Under the pieces are notes generated by a model that made no database searches, was not told the DNA's origin, and saw only the letters and a program-made list of their open reading frames with translations. Shown here one piece after another: positions 15,775 to 24,908 of a DNA stretch of 33,703 nt (positions are counted from its first letter, which is position 1; each line of letters opens with the position of its first letter). This stretch comes from Streptomyces apocyni (GTDB lineage: Bacteria > Actinomycetota > Actinomycetes > Streptomycetales > Streptomycetaceae): the NCBI RefSeq assembly GCF_009739465.1, contig NZ_WHOM01000053.1:1-33703 (forward strand), in the 5' to 3' direction. The position numbers and the translations under genes were made by a program.

Positions 15775-17199
15775 TCACCGCCTGGCGAACAGCCGCGCCC
15801 ACCACGAGCGCCGCACCGGCTCCGGCGCGAGGGCCGCGGGCGGTGGCGCCGCGGGCGGGGGCGCCGCGGCAGCCGGGAGGGGCTCCGCCACCGGCGGGCG
15901 AGGCAGGGGCGTGGCGCCGGTACGGCTGCCCAGTGGTGTGAAGGTGACCGGCAGCGCCACCAGACGGCGCGACATCAGCGTCGAGTCATAGCGCAACTCG
16001 TCCTCCGGCACCCCGAGCCGCAGATCTGGCAGTCGCGACGTCAGCGCGTCAATCCCGGTGTCCGCGATCGCCCGCCCGACATCCTGTCCGGGACATTCGT
16101 GCGGCCCCCCGCTGAAGGCGAGGTGGGAGCGGTTGCCGTGCACCGGGCTGGTCAGGTCGGGCCGGATCTCCGGGTCGGTGTTGCCTGCGGCCAGGCCGAG
16201 CAGCAGCATGTCCCCGGCCTTGATCCGCTGCCCGCCGAGCATGGTGTCTCCGGTCGCCCAGCGGCCCAGGATCGTGGTGAGCGGTGGTTCGTCCCACAGC
16301 ACCTGCTCCAGCGCGTCGGGCAGCGTCATATGCCCGCCGGACAGGTGCGCCCGGAAGCGGCGGTCGGTGAGCATCATGCGCAGGGTGTTCGCGATCAGGT
16401 TGGCGGTCGTCTCGAAGGCCGCGATCACCACGAGCCGCAGGTGCTCGATGATCTCCGCATCGGTCAGCGACGCGCTGTGCTCAAGGAGCCAGGACGTGAA
16501 GTCGTGGCCGGGCGAAGCTCGTTTGGCCTCCAACAGCTGGCGCAGCGCGACCGAGAGATACTCGTTACTGGCGATGGCCGTGTCAGTGCCCCGGGTCATG
16601 TCACGCGCGGCCTGCACCAGGCGCGGACCGTAGCTGTCGGGCGCGCCGACCAACTGGGTCATCACCAGCATCGGCAGCGGCTCGGCGAAGTCGGCGACCA
16701 GGTCGGCCCGGCCTGCCTCGGCGAACTTGTCGATCAGCTGACCGGCGAAGCGCGTCACATAGCGGCGGATGCCCCGCCGGTCGAACCGCTCCAGGGACTC
16801 GGTGACCGCCCCGCGCAGCCGCTCGTGGTCGGTGCCGTCCGCGAAGTTGCACACCGGCTGCCAGGCCGCGACAGGGGTCAGCGGATGGTCGGCCGGTACG
16901 TTCCCCTCCTGCATATCGCGCCAGCGGCGGGAGTCCCGCGAGAAGCGCGAGGGGGTACGGGCCACGTCCAGGTTCTCGCGGTGCCCGAGCACCAGCCACG
17001 CGGGCAGGTCCCCCTGCACCAGCACGGGGGCCACCGTGCCGTGTTCGGCGCGCAGCGCTTCGTACAGGCCGCGCGGATCGGCCTCGGCCTCGGGCCCGTA
17101 CAGCCTGCGCAGTCCCTCGGGGCTCATGGCGTGAGCCGGGCACCCCGGCGGCGGCGTCCCGCCGGACGGCACCGGGGTGGCGGGTTCGGGGCTGGTCAC
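15775..17199 (-). CDS. Conservon-linked cytochrome P450, CYP157-like, without ExxR
   Basis: A 474-residue P450. The haem ligand is Cys369 in FSGGPHECPG, fully canonical. The I-helix motif is AAFETT (260-265), with Ala in place of the usual Gly. The K-helix motif reads E298-Q-V-L301-W302, so the Arg of ExxR is Leu. Loss of ExxR, with EQVLW in its place, is the published hallmark of CYP157 in Streptomyces, a family found in conservons. The GTG overlaps the cvnD stop (GTGA, 17196-17199), making it the fifth gene of the operon. A Pro/Ala-rich linker (about 430-460) leads to a basic, tryptophan-rich tail (RRSWWARLFARR) that is not part of the P450 fold and might touch the membrane. Catalytic competence is uncertain. 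The convergent terpene genes suggest a terpenoid ligand. Confidence 0.9.
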   Translation of the reverse strand: MTSPEPATPVPSGGTPPPGCPAHAMSPEGLRRLYGPEAEADPRGLYEALRAEHGTVAPVLVQGDLPAWLVLGHRENLDVARTPSRFSRDSRRWRDMQEGNVPADHPLTPVAAWQPVCNFADGTDHERLRGAVTESLERFDRRGIRRYVTRFAGQLIDKFAEAGRADLVADFAEPLPMLVMTQLVGAPDSYGPRLVQAARDMTRGTDTAIASNEYLSVALRQLLEAKRASPGHDFTSWLLEHSASLTDAEIIEHLRLVVIAAFETTANLIANTLRMMLTDRRFRAHLSGGHMTLPDALEQVLWDEPPLTTILGRWATGDTMLGGQRIKAGDMLLLGLAAGNTDPEIRPDLTSPVHGNRSHLAFSGGPHECPGQDVGRAIADTGIDALTSRLPDLRLGVPEDELRYDSTLMSRRLVALPVTFTPLGSRTGATPLPRPPVAEPLPAAAAPPPAAPPPAALAPEPVRRSWWARLFARR

Positions 17200-17816
17200 G
17201 AGGCCTCCGTGGTCGCGGCGAGGGACTGCAGGTAGCGCATCAGGGCCATCAGGACGTCCCGGCTCGAAGCGCGTGAGCGGGCGTCGCAGGCGACGATCGG
17301 TACCGACGCCGGCAGGTCGAGCGCGCCGCGCAGTTCCTCGATGGGGTGCTCGGGGGCGTCCGGGAAGGAGTTGACGGCGACCACGAACGGCACGCCGCGT
17401 TCCTCCAGGCGCCCGATGACGTCGAAGCTGACTTCGAGGCGGCGGGTGTCGACCAGCACCACCGCGCCGAGCGCGCCCTCGAACAGGCCGCGCCACAGGA
17501 ACCAGAAGCGCTCCTGGCCCGGAGTGCCGAACAGGTACAGGACCAGCTCGTCGTTGATGCTGATCCGGCCGAAGTCCATCGCCACGGTGGTGGTGGACTT
17601 ACGCTCCACACCCGCCGTGTCGTCGACGCCGACCCCGGCCTGGGTCATGGTCTCCTCGGTGGTCAGCGGCCTGATCTCGCTGACCGACCCGACCAGTGTG
17701 GTCTTGCCGACGCCGAAGCCGCCGACGATCACCACCTTGACCGCGGCGGTGGCCGTCTCCGGCAGCACATCCTCACTCCGCGGCCCCACGGTCGGCTCAG
17801 AGCTTCTGAAGTCCAT
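17196..17816 (-). CDS. cvnD: Conservon small GTP-binding protein (CvnD)
   Basis: A 206-residue Ras-like/MglA-like GTPase. The P-loop is GGFGVGKT near residue 31; the switch-II/G3 region is LFGTPGQERF, where DxxG is replaced by the FGTPGQ form usual in this family. The G4 motif is VNSFPD in place of NKxD, which may alter base specificity. In conservons this protein switches between GTP and GDP forms under CvnA-B-C and is thought to resemble a eukaryotic G-protein circuit at the membrane. Its start overlaps cvnC by 20 nt and its stop overlaps the P450 GTG, so the gene order and coupling are those expected. Confidence 0.92.
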   Translation of the reverse strand: MDFRSSEPTVGPRSEDVLPETATAAVKVVIVGGFGVGKTTLVGSVSEIRPLTTEETMTQAGVGVDDTAGVERKSTTTVAMDFGRISINDELVLYLFGTPGQERFWFLWRGLFEGALGAVVLVDTRRLEVSFDVIGRLEERGVPFVVAVNSFPDAPEHPIEELRGALDLPASVPIVACDARSRASSRDVLMALMRYLQSLAATTEAS

Positions 17817-18162
17817 CGATCACTGCCTCAATCAACGCGATGTCGGGGAGTTTGGCGGGCGGTACGGGCGGCCGCGAGGTCACCCGCTGGTCGGCGAGCA
17901 GATCACTGAGCAGTACGGTCACCACGCTCACCGGCAGCCCCAGGTACGCGGAGATCTCGGCGACCGAAAGCGGCCGCTGGCACAGCCGTACGATCGCCGC
18001 CTGCTCCGGCTGCATCCCCGGGCCCGGACCTGATGTGGCCACGATCAGGGTGACCAGGTCGAGCGCGGTCGGGGCCGACGAGCCGCTGCGGCCCCCGGTG
18101 ATCACATAGAGCCGTTCCGGGCCGCCCTCGTCCCAGGCCTGGCCCGGGCCAGGCTGGGTCAC
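17797..18162 (-). CDS. cvnC: Conservon DUF742 protein (CvnC)
   Basis: A 121-residue DUF742 protein, recognised by ERLYVITGGRSG near the N-terminus and the winged-helix-like tail with LCQRPLSVAEISAYLGLPVSVVTVLLSDL. The family is always found between the roadblock protein and the GTPase in conservons and is thought to link them. The GTG start overlaps the cvnB stop by 4 nt (18159-18162), which fixes the start. Confidence 0.92.
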   Translation of the reverse strand: MTQPGPGQAWDEGGPERLYVITGGRSGSSAPTALDLVTLIVATSGPGPGMQPEQAAIVRLCQRPLSVAEISAYLGLPVSVVTVLLSDLLADQRVTSRPPVPPAKLPDIALIEAVIDGLQKL

Positions 18163-18596
18163 CTGGCGGCCTGCCCGTCCTGCCGGGGCGGGCTGCTCAG
18201 GTGCTCTCCGATCCGCAGTACGAGGTCCCGCATCCGCTGACCCATCAGTCCCGCGTCCACACCCTCGTCGGCCAGGACGGCGAGGTAGGCACCGGCGCCC
18301 GCCGCCATCAGATAGAAGAAGCCGCCGTTCATCTCGATGACGACAAGCCGCATCTGGCCGTCGCTGTCCGGGAGTTCGGCCGCGACCGCGCCCGCGAGGC
18401 TCTGTAGCCCCGCGCAGGCGGCGGCCAGCCGGTCCGCTGAGTCGGTGTCCGCGCCGAACTGGGCCATCCGCAGGCCGTCGGCGGAGAGCACGACCACCTG
18501 CCGGGTCTGTGGCACGCCCTCTGCCAGGTCCTTGAGCATCCAGTCCATGTTGGTGTGGCTGGCGTGGCTCCCCGGGTGGCCCTGCTGCTGCGTCAC
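18159..18596 (-). CDS. cvnB: Conservon roadblock/LC7 protein (CvnB)
   Basis: A 145-residue roadblock/LC7 domain protein (family motif region NMDWMLKDLAEGVPQTRQVVVLSADGLRMA, described here over residues 16-45, with MRLVVIEMNGGFFYLMAAG later). Roadblock proteins regulate small GTPases such as MglA; in conservons CvnB partners CvnD and CvnA. The gene starts at GTG 18596, overlapping the cvnA stop by 4 nt. The last 15 residues are polar and probably disordered. Confidence 0.92.
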   Translation of the reverse strand: MTQQQGHPGSHASHTNMDWMLKDLAEGVPQTRQVVVLSADGLRMAQFGADTDSADRLAAACAGLQSLAGAVAAELPDSDGQMRLVVIEMNGGFFYLMAAGAGAYLAVLADEGVDAGLMGQRMRDLVLRIGEHLSSPPRQDGQAAR

Positions 18597-20161
18597 TGCT
18601 CGTTCCCCTTGCTAGCTGACGCCTCGGAGGCGTCGTGGTCCTGGCCGGCTGGACCGGCCTGTGTGGTGTGCTCCGGGTCGGTCACGGCCTGAGCACTCTC
18701 GCCGGAAAGCCCGCTCTGGAAGGCGGCCAGCCATATGCCGGGCTGTACCGGCGGGGCGGGCTCCGACGGGGCGGACTCCGGCGGGGTCGCGGCTGCGGCC
18801 GACGTGGCCGCGGCCGACGCGGTGGGTGTGGCCGCGGTCGGCCTGCGGCGGCGCTGCGGCAGGCCGTTCGCCGTGCGTTCGGCCACCACGGGAGCGTCGT
18901 CGGTCACCGGCGCGGGCCCGGTCACCGGGCGGGGCGCCGTCCCAGCCGCCGTACGCGCCGCCGTACGCGCCGTCCCGGCCGCCGCGCGCGACGGCTCGGC
19001 GGAGGCACGCGGGCCCGACGCGGTGCCGATCCCGTGCGCGAGGCCGGTCGCCTCGGCCGCCGTGGTGATCAGGTCCTGCGGGACGACCAGGACGGCCCGC
19101 ACACCGCCGTACGCCGAAGGGCGCAGCGAGACCTGGAACCCGTACACCTGCGAGAGCCGCCCGACCACGGCGAGGCCGAGCCGTGGGGTCTCGCCCAGGT
19201 CGTTGACGTCGATGCCCTGCTGAGCCTGCTTCAGCATCCGCTCAGCCCGGCCGCGGGCCTCCTCGCTCATCGAGACGCCGCCGTCCTCGATCTCGATGGC
19301 GATGCCCGACTGCACGTCGACGGCGGTCAGATGGACCCGGGTCTGCGGCGGCGAGTAGCGGGTCGCGTTGTCCAGCAGCTCGGCCAGCGCGTGGATCAGC
19401 GGCTCGACGGCGGTGCCGACGACGGCGACCTCGGAGACCGAGTGCAGCTCGACGCGCTGGTAGTCGATGATCCGCGACATGGAGCCGCGCAGCACCGAGT
19501 ACAGCGGCACCGCCCGGGACCACTGACGCCCCGGCCGGGCGCCACCGAGTACGGCGATGGAGTCGGCGAGCCGTCCGATCAGCGCGGTGCCGTGGTCGAT
19601 CCGCAGCAGGTCGCCGAAGACCTCGGGGTGTCCACCGTGACGGTCCTCCATCTCCCGGAGTTCCTGAGCCTGTTGGTGCACGATGGCCTGGACGCGGCGG
19701 GCGATGTTGACGAAGGCGCGCTGTGCGGAGTCGCGCAGGTCCTCTTCGGCGGTGACCGCGTCGACGACCGAGCGCAGCACCGCGAGGTGCGCGGCGGGGG
19801 CCGACAGCGAGTCGAGTACGTCCTCGGGGAACTCGCCCTTGCGCAGCCGCGCCACGACGTCGGGCAGCAGCTCCTCGGCCAGCCGTACGGTCTCCGCCTC
19901 CCGGCGGGCCAGCGCCTCGTCCCGCTCGGCGGCCGTGGCCCGCAGCTCGGCGATCTCCCGGCCGCGGCGGGCCGCGATGGCGCAGGCGACGGCGAGCCCG
20001 ACGACGGCGGCCCCACCCGTGACGAGTACGGCCGCCCGCCCCGAGTCGAGCAACGCCGCGGCCAGCGCGGTCAGGGCGGCGGCAGCGGCGGGCGGCAGAA
20101 GCCAGAGCGGGAAGGGGGACTTGGGACTTCCTGGGGATGTCCCCGTGCGAACCCTCTGCAC
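18593..20161 (-). CDS. cvnA: Conservon sensor histidine kinase-like ATPase (CvnA)
   Basis: A 522-residue membrane sensor. Two hydrophobic segments lie near residues 18-40 and 45-63, then a coiled coil (residues about 68-100). A helical region with LLRIDHGTALIGRLADS stands where a dimerisation/phospho-acceptor helix would be. The HATPase domain has an N-box HALAELLDNATRYSPP and a G-box-like GLAVVGRL. The last 150 residues are a low-complexity Ala/Thr/Pro tail. Conservon CvnA proteins are sensor-kinase-like but without a cognate response regulator, and none is found here. GTG 20161 has AGGAG 6 nt upstream. It is the first gene of the cvnABCD-P450 operon; no convincing promoter motif could be picked out upstream. 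Confidence 0.92.
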   Translation of the reverse strand: MQRVRTGTSPGSPKSPFPLWLLPPAAAAALTALAAALLDSGRAAVLVTGGAAVVGLAVACAIAARRGREIAELRATAAERDEALARREAETVRLAEELLPDVVARLRKGEFPEDVLDSLSAPAAHLAVLRSVVDAVTAEEDLRDSAQRAFVNIARRVQAIVHQQAQELREMEDRHGGHPEVFGDLLRIDHGTALIGRLADSIAVLGGARPGRQWSRAVPLYSVLRGSMSRIIDYQRVELHSVSEVAVVGTAVEPLIHALAELLDNATRYSPPQTRVHLTAVDVQSGIAIEIEDGGVSMSEEARGRAERMLKQAQQGIDVNDLGETPRLGLAVVGRLSQVYGFQVSLRPSAYGGVRAVLVVPQDLITTAAEATGLAHGIGTASGPRASAEPSRAAAGTARTAARTAAGTAPRPVTGPAPVTDDAPVVAERTANGLPQRRRRPTAATPTASAAATSAAAATPPESAPSEPAPPVQPGIWLAAFQSGLSGESAQAVTDPEHTTQAGPAGQDHDASEASASKGNEQ

Positions 20162-20316
20162 TGCAGCTCCTGTACGTACCGAAGATCACCGGACAGCTCG
20201 GTAGCGTAGCGCGTTTGGAGTAACGGCAGGGAGTTGGGTGTGTGTTGACCGCGTAAATACGGTATGGCGTCGCGCACGGCGTACGGCGCGCGGTCATCGC
20301 GGTAGGGCGCCCGCCC

Positions 20317-20354
20317 GGCATCGGGGCCCTCAACAAGCGGAGGGTCCCGATGCC
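20317..20354 (-). terminator. Hairpin downstream of pepN
   Basis: Arms 20317-20331 and 20340-20354 pair over 15 bp with one G-U, loop of 8 nt. It lies about 85 bp past the pepN stop on the minus strand, in the 275-bp gap that also contains the cvnA upstream region. No T-run follows. Confidence 0.6.
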
Positions 20355-20392
20355 GGACAGACAGCCGGACAGACAGCCGGACAGACAGACAG
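20353..20392. repeat. 12-bp tandem repeat in the pepN-cvnA gap
   Basis: CCGGACAGACAG occurs three times without mismatch (20353-20388), followed by a partial ACAG. Next to it the motif CCCTTAGACAG/CCCTTAGACGG is repeated (about 20397-20418). No function is evident. Confidence 0.85.
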
Positions 20393-20436
20393 GCGGCCCT
20401 TAGACAGCCCTTAGACGGTCCTAGGCTGCGCTGCCC

Positions 20437-23007
20437 CTAGGCCGCCGCGTCCACCGCCTGGGCCCGCAGCGCGCGCTCCACGCCCGAGCGGGACTCCGAA
20501 GCCAGCCGCCGCAGCGCCGCGTTCGGCGCGGCCGCGTCCAGCCAGGCGTCCGTGGCGTCCAGCGTGTGCTGGGAGACCTGGAGCGAGGGGTAGAGCCCGA
20601 CCGCGATCTGCTGGGCCATCTCGTGCGAGCGCGACTCCCAGACGCCCTTGACCGCAGCGAAGTACTTCTCCGCGTACGGGGCGAGGAGTTCACGCTGGTC
20701 GGTCTGGACGAAGCCGCCGATCACCGCCTCCTGAACGGCGTTGGGCAGCTTGTCGCTGTCGACGACCGAGGCCCAGGCCTCCGCCTTCGCCTCGGCGGTC
20801 GGCCGGGCCGCCCGCGCGCTGGCCGCGTGCCGCTCGCCCGCGGCGGTGCGGTCGCGCTCGTACTCGGCCGCGATCTCCTTCTCGCCGATCCTCCCGGTCG
20901 CCGCGAGCCGCAGCACGAACGTCCAGCGCAGCTCGGTGTCGACGGCCAGGCCCTCGATCGTCGCCCGGTCGTCCAGCAGATCCGACAGCAGGTCGAGCTG
21001 GGATTCCGTACGGGCCGTCGCGGCGAACGCCCGGGCCCAGGCCAGCTGGTGGTCACTGCCAGGCTCGGCGGCCAGCAGTCGCTCGTGCGCGGCCTCGGTC
21101 CAGCGGGCGAGACCCTCGGCGCGGAAGTCCGGCGCCGCGTACAGGTCCAGGGCCAGCTTCACCTGCCGGTGCAGCGACTGCACCACACCGATGTCCGACT
21201 CCTTGCCGATGCCGGAGAGCACCAGCGACAGGTAGTCGCGGGCCGCCAGCTCGCCGTCGCGGGTCATGTCCCAGGCCGACGCCCAGCACAGGGCACGCGG
21301 CAGCGACGCCTCGAAGTCCCCCAGGTGCTCGGTGACCTGACGCAGCGACTCCTCGTCGAGCCGGACCTTGGCGTACGACAGGTCGTCGTCGTTGAGCAGC
21401 ACCACGGCCGGGCGCTTCTGGCCGACCAGCTGCGGTACGGCGGTAAGCGGGCCTTCCACGTCCAGCTCGATCCGCTCGTCACGCAGCAGCTTGCCGGACG
21501 CGTCGTCCAGGTCGTACAGGCCGATCGCGATGCGGTGCGGACGCAGCGTGGGCGCGCCCTTGGCGCCCTCGGGCAGCGCGGGCGCCTCCTGCCGTACGGC
21601 GAAGGAGGTGATGACGCCGTTGGCGTCCGTCTCGATCTCCGGGCGCAGGACATTGATACCCGCGGTCTCCAGCCACGCCTTCGACCAGATCTTCAGATCG
21701 CGGCCGCTGGTCTCCTCCAGCGCGCCCAGCAGGTCGGACAGCTGGGTGTTACCGAAGGCGTGCGCCTTGAAGTAGGCCTGCACGCCCCGGAAGAACTCGT
21801 CCCTCCCGACATACGCCACCAGCTGCTTCAGCACCGAGGCGCCCTTGGCGTACGTGATCCCGTCGAAGTTGACGAGAACATCGTCGAGGTCGCGGATCTC
21901 GGCCATGATCGGGTGCGTGGACGGCAGTTGGTCCTGCCGGTACGCCCAGGTCTTCATCGAGTTGGCGAACGTGGTCCAGGAGTGCGGCCACTTGGAGTCC
22001 GGCGCGTACGCCTGGCAGGCGATCGAGGTGTACGTCGCGAACGACTCGTTCAGCCACAGGTCGTTCCACCACTCCATGGTGACCAGGTCGCCGAACCACA
22101 TGTGCGCCAGCTCGTGCAGGATGGTCTCGGCGCGCATCTCGTACGCCGCGTCCGTCACCTTCGAGCGGAAGACGTACTGGTCGCGGATGGTGACCGCGCC
22201 CGCGTTCTCCATGGCGCCCGCGTTGAACTCGGGCACGAAGAGCTGGTCGTACTTCTCGAAGGGGTACGCGTAGTCGAACTTCTCCTGGAACCAGTCGAAG
22301 CCCTGCCGGGTGACCTCGAAGATCGCGTCCGCGTCCAGGTACTCGGCGAGCGAGGGGCGGCAGTAGATACCCAGCGGCACGCTGCGGCCCGGGCCGTCGT
22401 AGGTGCTGTGCACCGAGTGGTACGGACCGACGATCAGCGCCGTGATGTACGTCGAGATCCGCGGGGTCGGCGCGAAGACCCAGACGTCGTCCTTCGGCTC
22501 AGGCGTCGGGGAGTTCGAGATGACCGTCCAGCCGGAGGGCGCCTTCACGGTGAACTGGAACGTCGCCTTCAGGTCCGGCTGCTCGAACGACGCGAAGACC
22601 CGCCGGGCGTCCGGCACCTCGAACTGGGTGTACAGATACGCCTGGTCGTCGACCGGGTCGACGAAGCGGTGCAGGCCCTCACCGGTGTTGGTGTACGCGC
22701 AGTCCGCGACGACCTTCAGCTCGTTGGGGCCCTGGAGCAGGTTCGCCAGGGTGATCCGGGAGTCCGCGAAGACGGCGGCGGTGTCGAGCGCGTCGCCGTT
22801 CAGGACCACCTGGTGCACGGTCGGCGCGACCAGGTCGATGAAGGTCTCGGCCCCGGCTTCGGCGCTCTCGAAGCGCACGGTGGTCACGGACCGGTAGGTG
22901 CCGCCCTCCTGCGCGCCGCTCAGATCGAGGTCGATCTCGTACGCGTCGACAGTGAGCAGCTTCGCGCGCTGCTGCGCCTCTTCACGGGTCAGATTGGTGC
23001 CGGGCAC
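20437..23007 (-). CDS. pepN: Aminopeptidase N, M1 zinc metallopeptidase
   Basis: An 856-residue cytoplasmic M1 aminopeptidase that removes N-terminal residues from peptides. The zinc site is HELAH (298-302) with the third ligand Glu321 in NESFATY, the exact 18-residue spacing of the family. The exopeptidase motif GAMEN is at 264-268. The first 190 residues are the beta-saddle domain and the C-terminal 400 form the helical ERAP1_C-like domain. GTG 23007 with GAGGAG 8 nt upstream gives the usual actinobacterial start PGTNLTREEAQQRA. The longer upstream reading has no family support. It is a monocistronic gene with a hairpin after it. Confidence 0.95.
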   Translation of the reverse strand: MPGTNLTREEAQQRAKLLTVDAYEIDLDLSGAQEGGTYRSVTTVRFESAEAGAETFIDLVAPTVHQVVLNGDALDTAAVFADSRITLANLLQGPNELKVVADCAYTNTGEGLHRFVDPVDDQAYLYTQFEVPDARRVFASFEQPDLKATFQFTVKAPSGWTVISNSPTPEPKDDVWVFAPTPRISTYITALIVGPYHSVHSTYDGPGRSVPLGIYCRPSLAEYLDADAIFEVTRQGFDWFQEKFDYAYPFEKYDQLFVPEFNAGAMENAGAVTIRDQYVFRSKVTDAAYEMRAETILHELAHMWFGDLVTMEWWNDLWLNESFATYTSIACQAYAPDSKWPHSWTTFANSMKTWAYRQDQLPSTHPIMAEIRDLDDVLVNFDGITYAKGASVLKQLVAYVGRDEFFRGVQAYFKAHAFGNTQLSDLLGALEETSGRDLKIWSKAWLETAGINVLRPEIETDANGVITSFAVRQEAPALPEGAKGAPTLRPHRIAIGLYDLDDASGKLLRDERIELDVEGPLTAVPQLVGQKRPAVVLLNDDDLSYAKVRLDEESLRQVTEHLGDFEASLPRALCWASAWDMTRDGELAARDYLSLVLSGIGKESDIGVVQSLHRQVKLALDLYAAPDFRAEGLARWTEAAHERLLAAEPGSDHQLAWARAFAATARTESQLDLLSDLLDDRATIEGLAVDTELRWTFVLRLAATGRIGEKEIAAEYERDRTAAGERHAASARAARPTAEAKAEAWASVVDSDKLPNAVQEAVIGGFVQTDQRELLAPYAEKYFAAVKGVWESRSHEMAQQIAVGLYPSLQVSQHTLDATDAWLDAAAPNAALRRLASESRSGVERALRAQAVDAAA

Positions 23008-23084
23008 GCGGTCATCTCCTCGGGTTGCGATGGTGCTGACCATCCTTCCACGAGCGACGCGCCGCGTCCGGGGCGTTTCGCCCG

Positions 23085-23585
23085 CTACGGCCTGCGCACC
23101 TCGAAGTGGAAGCAGCCGTACGTCACGGCCCTGACGTGGACCAGCGCCACCGCCGGGTCCGCGAAGGCCTCCGCGAACGCGGCGTCGAAGCCGGACGCGG
23201 CGTCCTCGGGGATCTCCAGCAGCCGCCCCCCGACGATGCGCCCCTCGGAGTCGTACCGCCGCAGTACCCGCAGCGCCCCGGCCCGGTCGAACGGATACCG
23301 CTCCCGGCCCGCCGGACCCCCGCAGTCCTCGGCGTGGATGAAGACGGGCCCCTGCTCGTCGTACGCCCCGGGTCTCGCCCAGCGCTCGGCCGCCCACCGC
23401 CGCAGCGGCGCGTACGACACCAGCGCGATCCGCTCCCCGGCCGCGCTCAGCCGCAGACAGCACCGCAGCGGCGCACCACCCTCGCCGTCGGTGTACGGGG
23501 CACAGGGCCGCCCAGCGTCGTCGGTGTCACGGAGCTGCTGGAGGGCGGCTGGGGCGATGGGCCGGGCGTGATAGGTCGTCGTCAT
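23085..23585 (-). CDS. DUF1203 family protein
   Basis: A 166-residue protein matching DUF1203, small cytoplasmic proteins of unknown function. Recognisable features are GRPCAPYTDGEGGAPLRCCLR near the start, a central GPVFIHAEDCGG and an ending VTYGCFHFEVRRP. ATG 23585 (TTTYHARPI) is chosen because family members start just before ARP; the upstream ATG at 23618 would add residues outside the domain. The Cys/His pattern (Cys28, two Cys near 42, His-x2-Asp-Cys) could bind a metal, but this is speculation. It lies between pepN and asd on the same strand, separated from asd by a strong terminator. Confidence 0.8.
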   Translation of the reverse strand: MTTTYHARPIAPAALQQLRDTDDAGRPCAPYTDGEGGAPLRCCLRLSAAGERIALVSYAPLRRWAAERWARPGAYDEQGPVFIHAEDCGGPAGRERYPFDRAGALRVLRRYDSEGRIVGGRLLEIPEDAASGFDAAFAEAFADPAVALVHVRAVTYGCFHFEVRRP

Positions 23586-23641
23586 GCGCCCAGCGTCGCC
23601 GCACGCGGCCCTGGGCACCGGCGGTTTCCGGACGTGGAACC

Positions 23642-23686
23642 CGCGAAGGGGGCGGCCGCCGTCACACGGTGGCCGCCCCCTTCGCG
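23642..23686 (-). terminator. Terminator downstream of asd
   Basis: A perfect 16-bp inverted repeat (23642-23657 with 23671-23686), extendable inward by one G-U and two G-C pairs, begins 10 nt past the asd stop on the minus strand. It isolates asd from the DUF1203 gene. Confidence 0.88.
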
Positions 23687-23696
23687 TACGGGCGCG

Positions 23697-24734
<1,038 letters not shown>

Positions 24735-24832
24735 TTACTCGTACTACTCGTACCTGTGGACCTGGGCAGTCCCGTTTCCATCATGCGTATGACCGGTATG
24801 CGGTTGTCCAATCCATTGTCCGGGATGCGGAA

Positions 24833-24867
24833 CGGGGCGGGTGCCGTGAGATAGCACACCCGCCCCG
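24833..24867 (-). terminator. Terminator downstream of the secreted subtilase
   Basis: An 11-bp GC-rich inverted repeat (24833-24843 with 24857-24867, 13-nt loop) lies 41 nt after the subtilase stop on the minus strand. Its upstream side faces the asd promoter region (24726-24832), where TTGGAC and an AT-rich -10-like stretch occur but cannot be confirmed. Confidence 0.75.
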
Positions 24868-24908
24868 CCCTATATCCGTATCAATCGTGTCAATCGCGAC
24901 AGATCACC

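Noticed and set aside
15775..17496. Longer form of the conservon P450 starting upstream at 17496
   Set aside because: The extra residues are an antisense-like Arg-rich reading over cvnD; the GTG at 17199 overlaps the cvnD stop by 4 nt as expected.
20566..23571. 1,001-residue open frame on the plus strand
   Set aside because: Antisense to pepN, which has all M1 motifs on the other strand.
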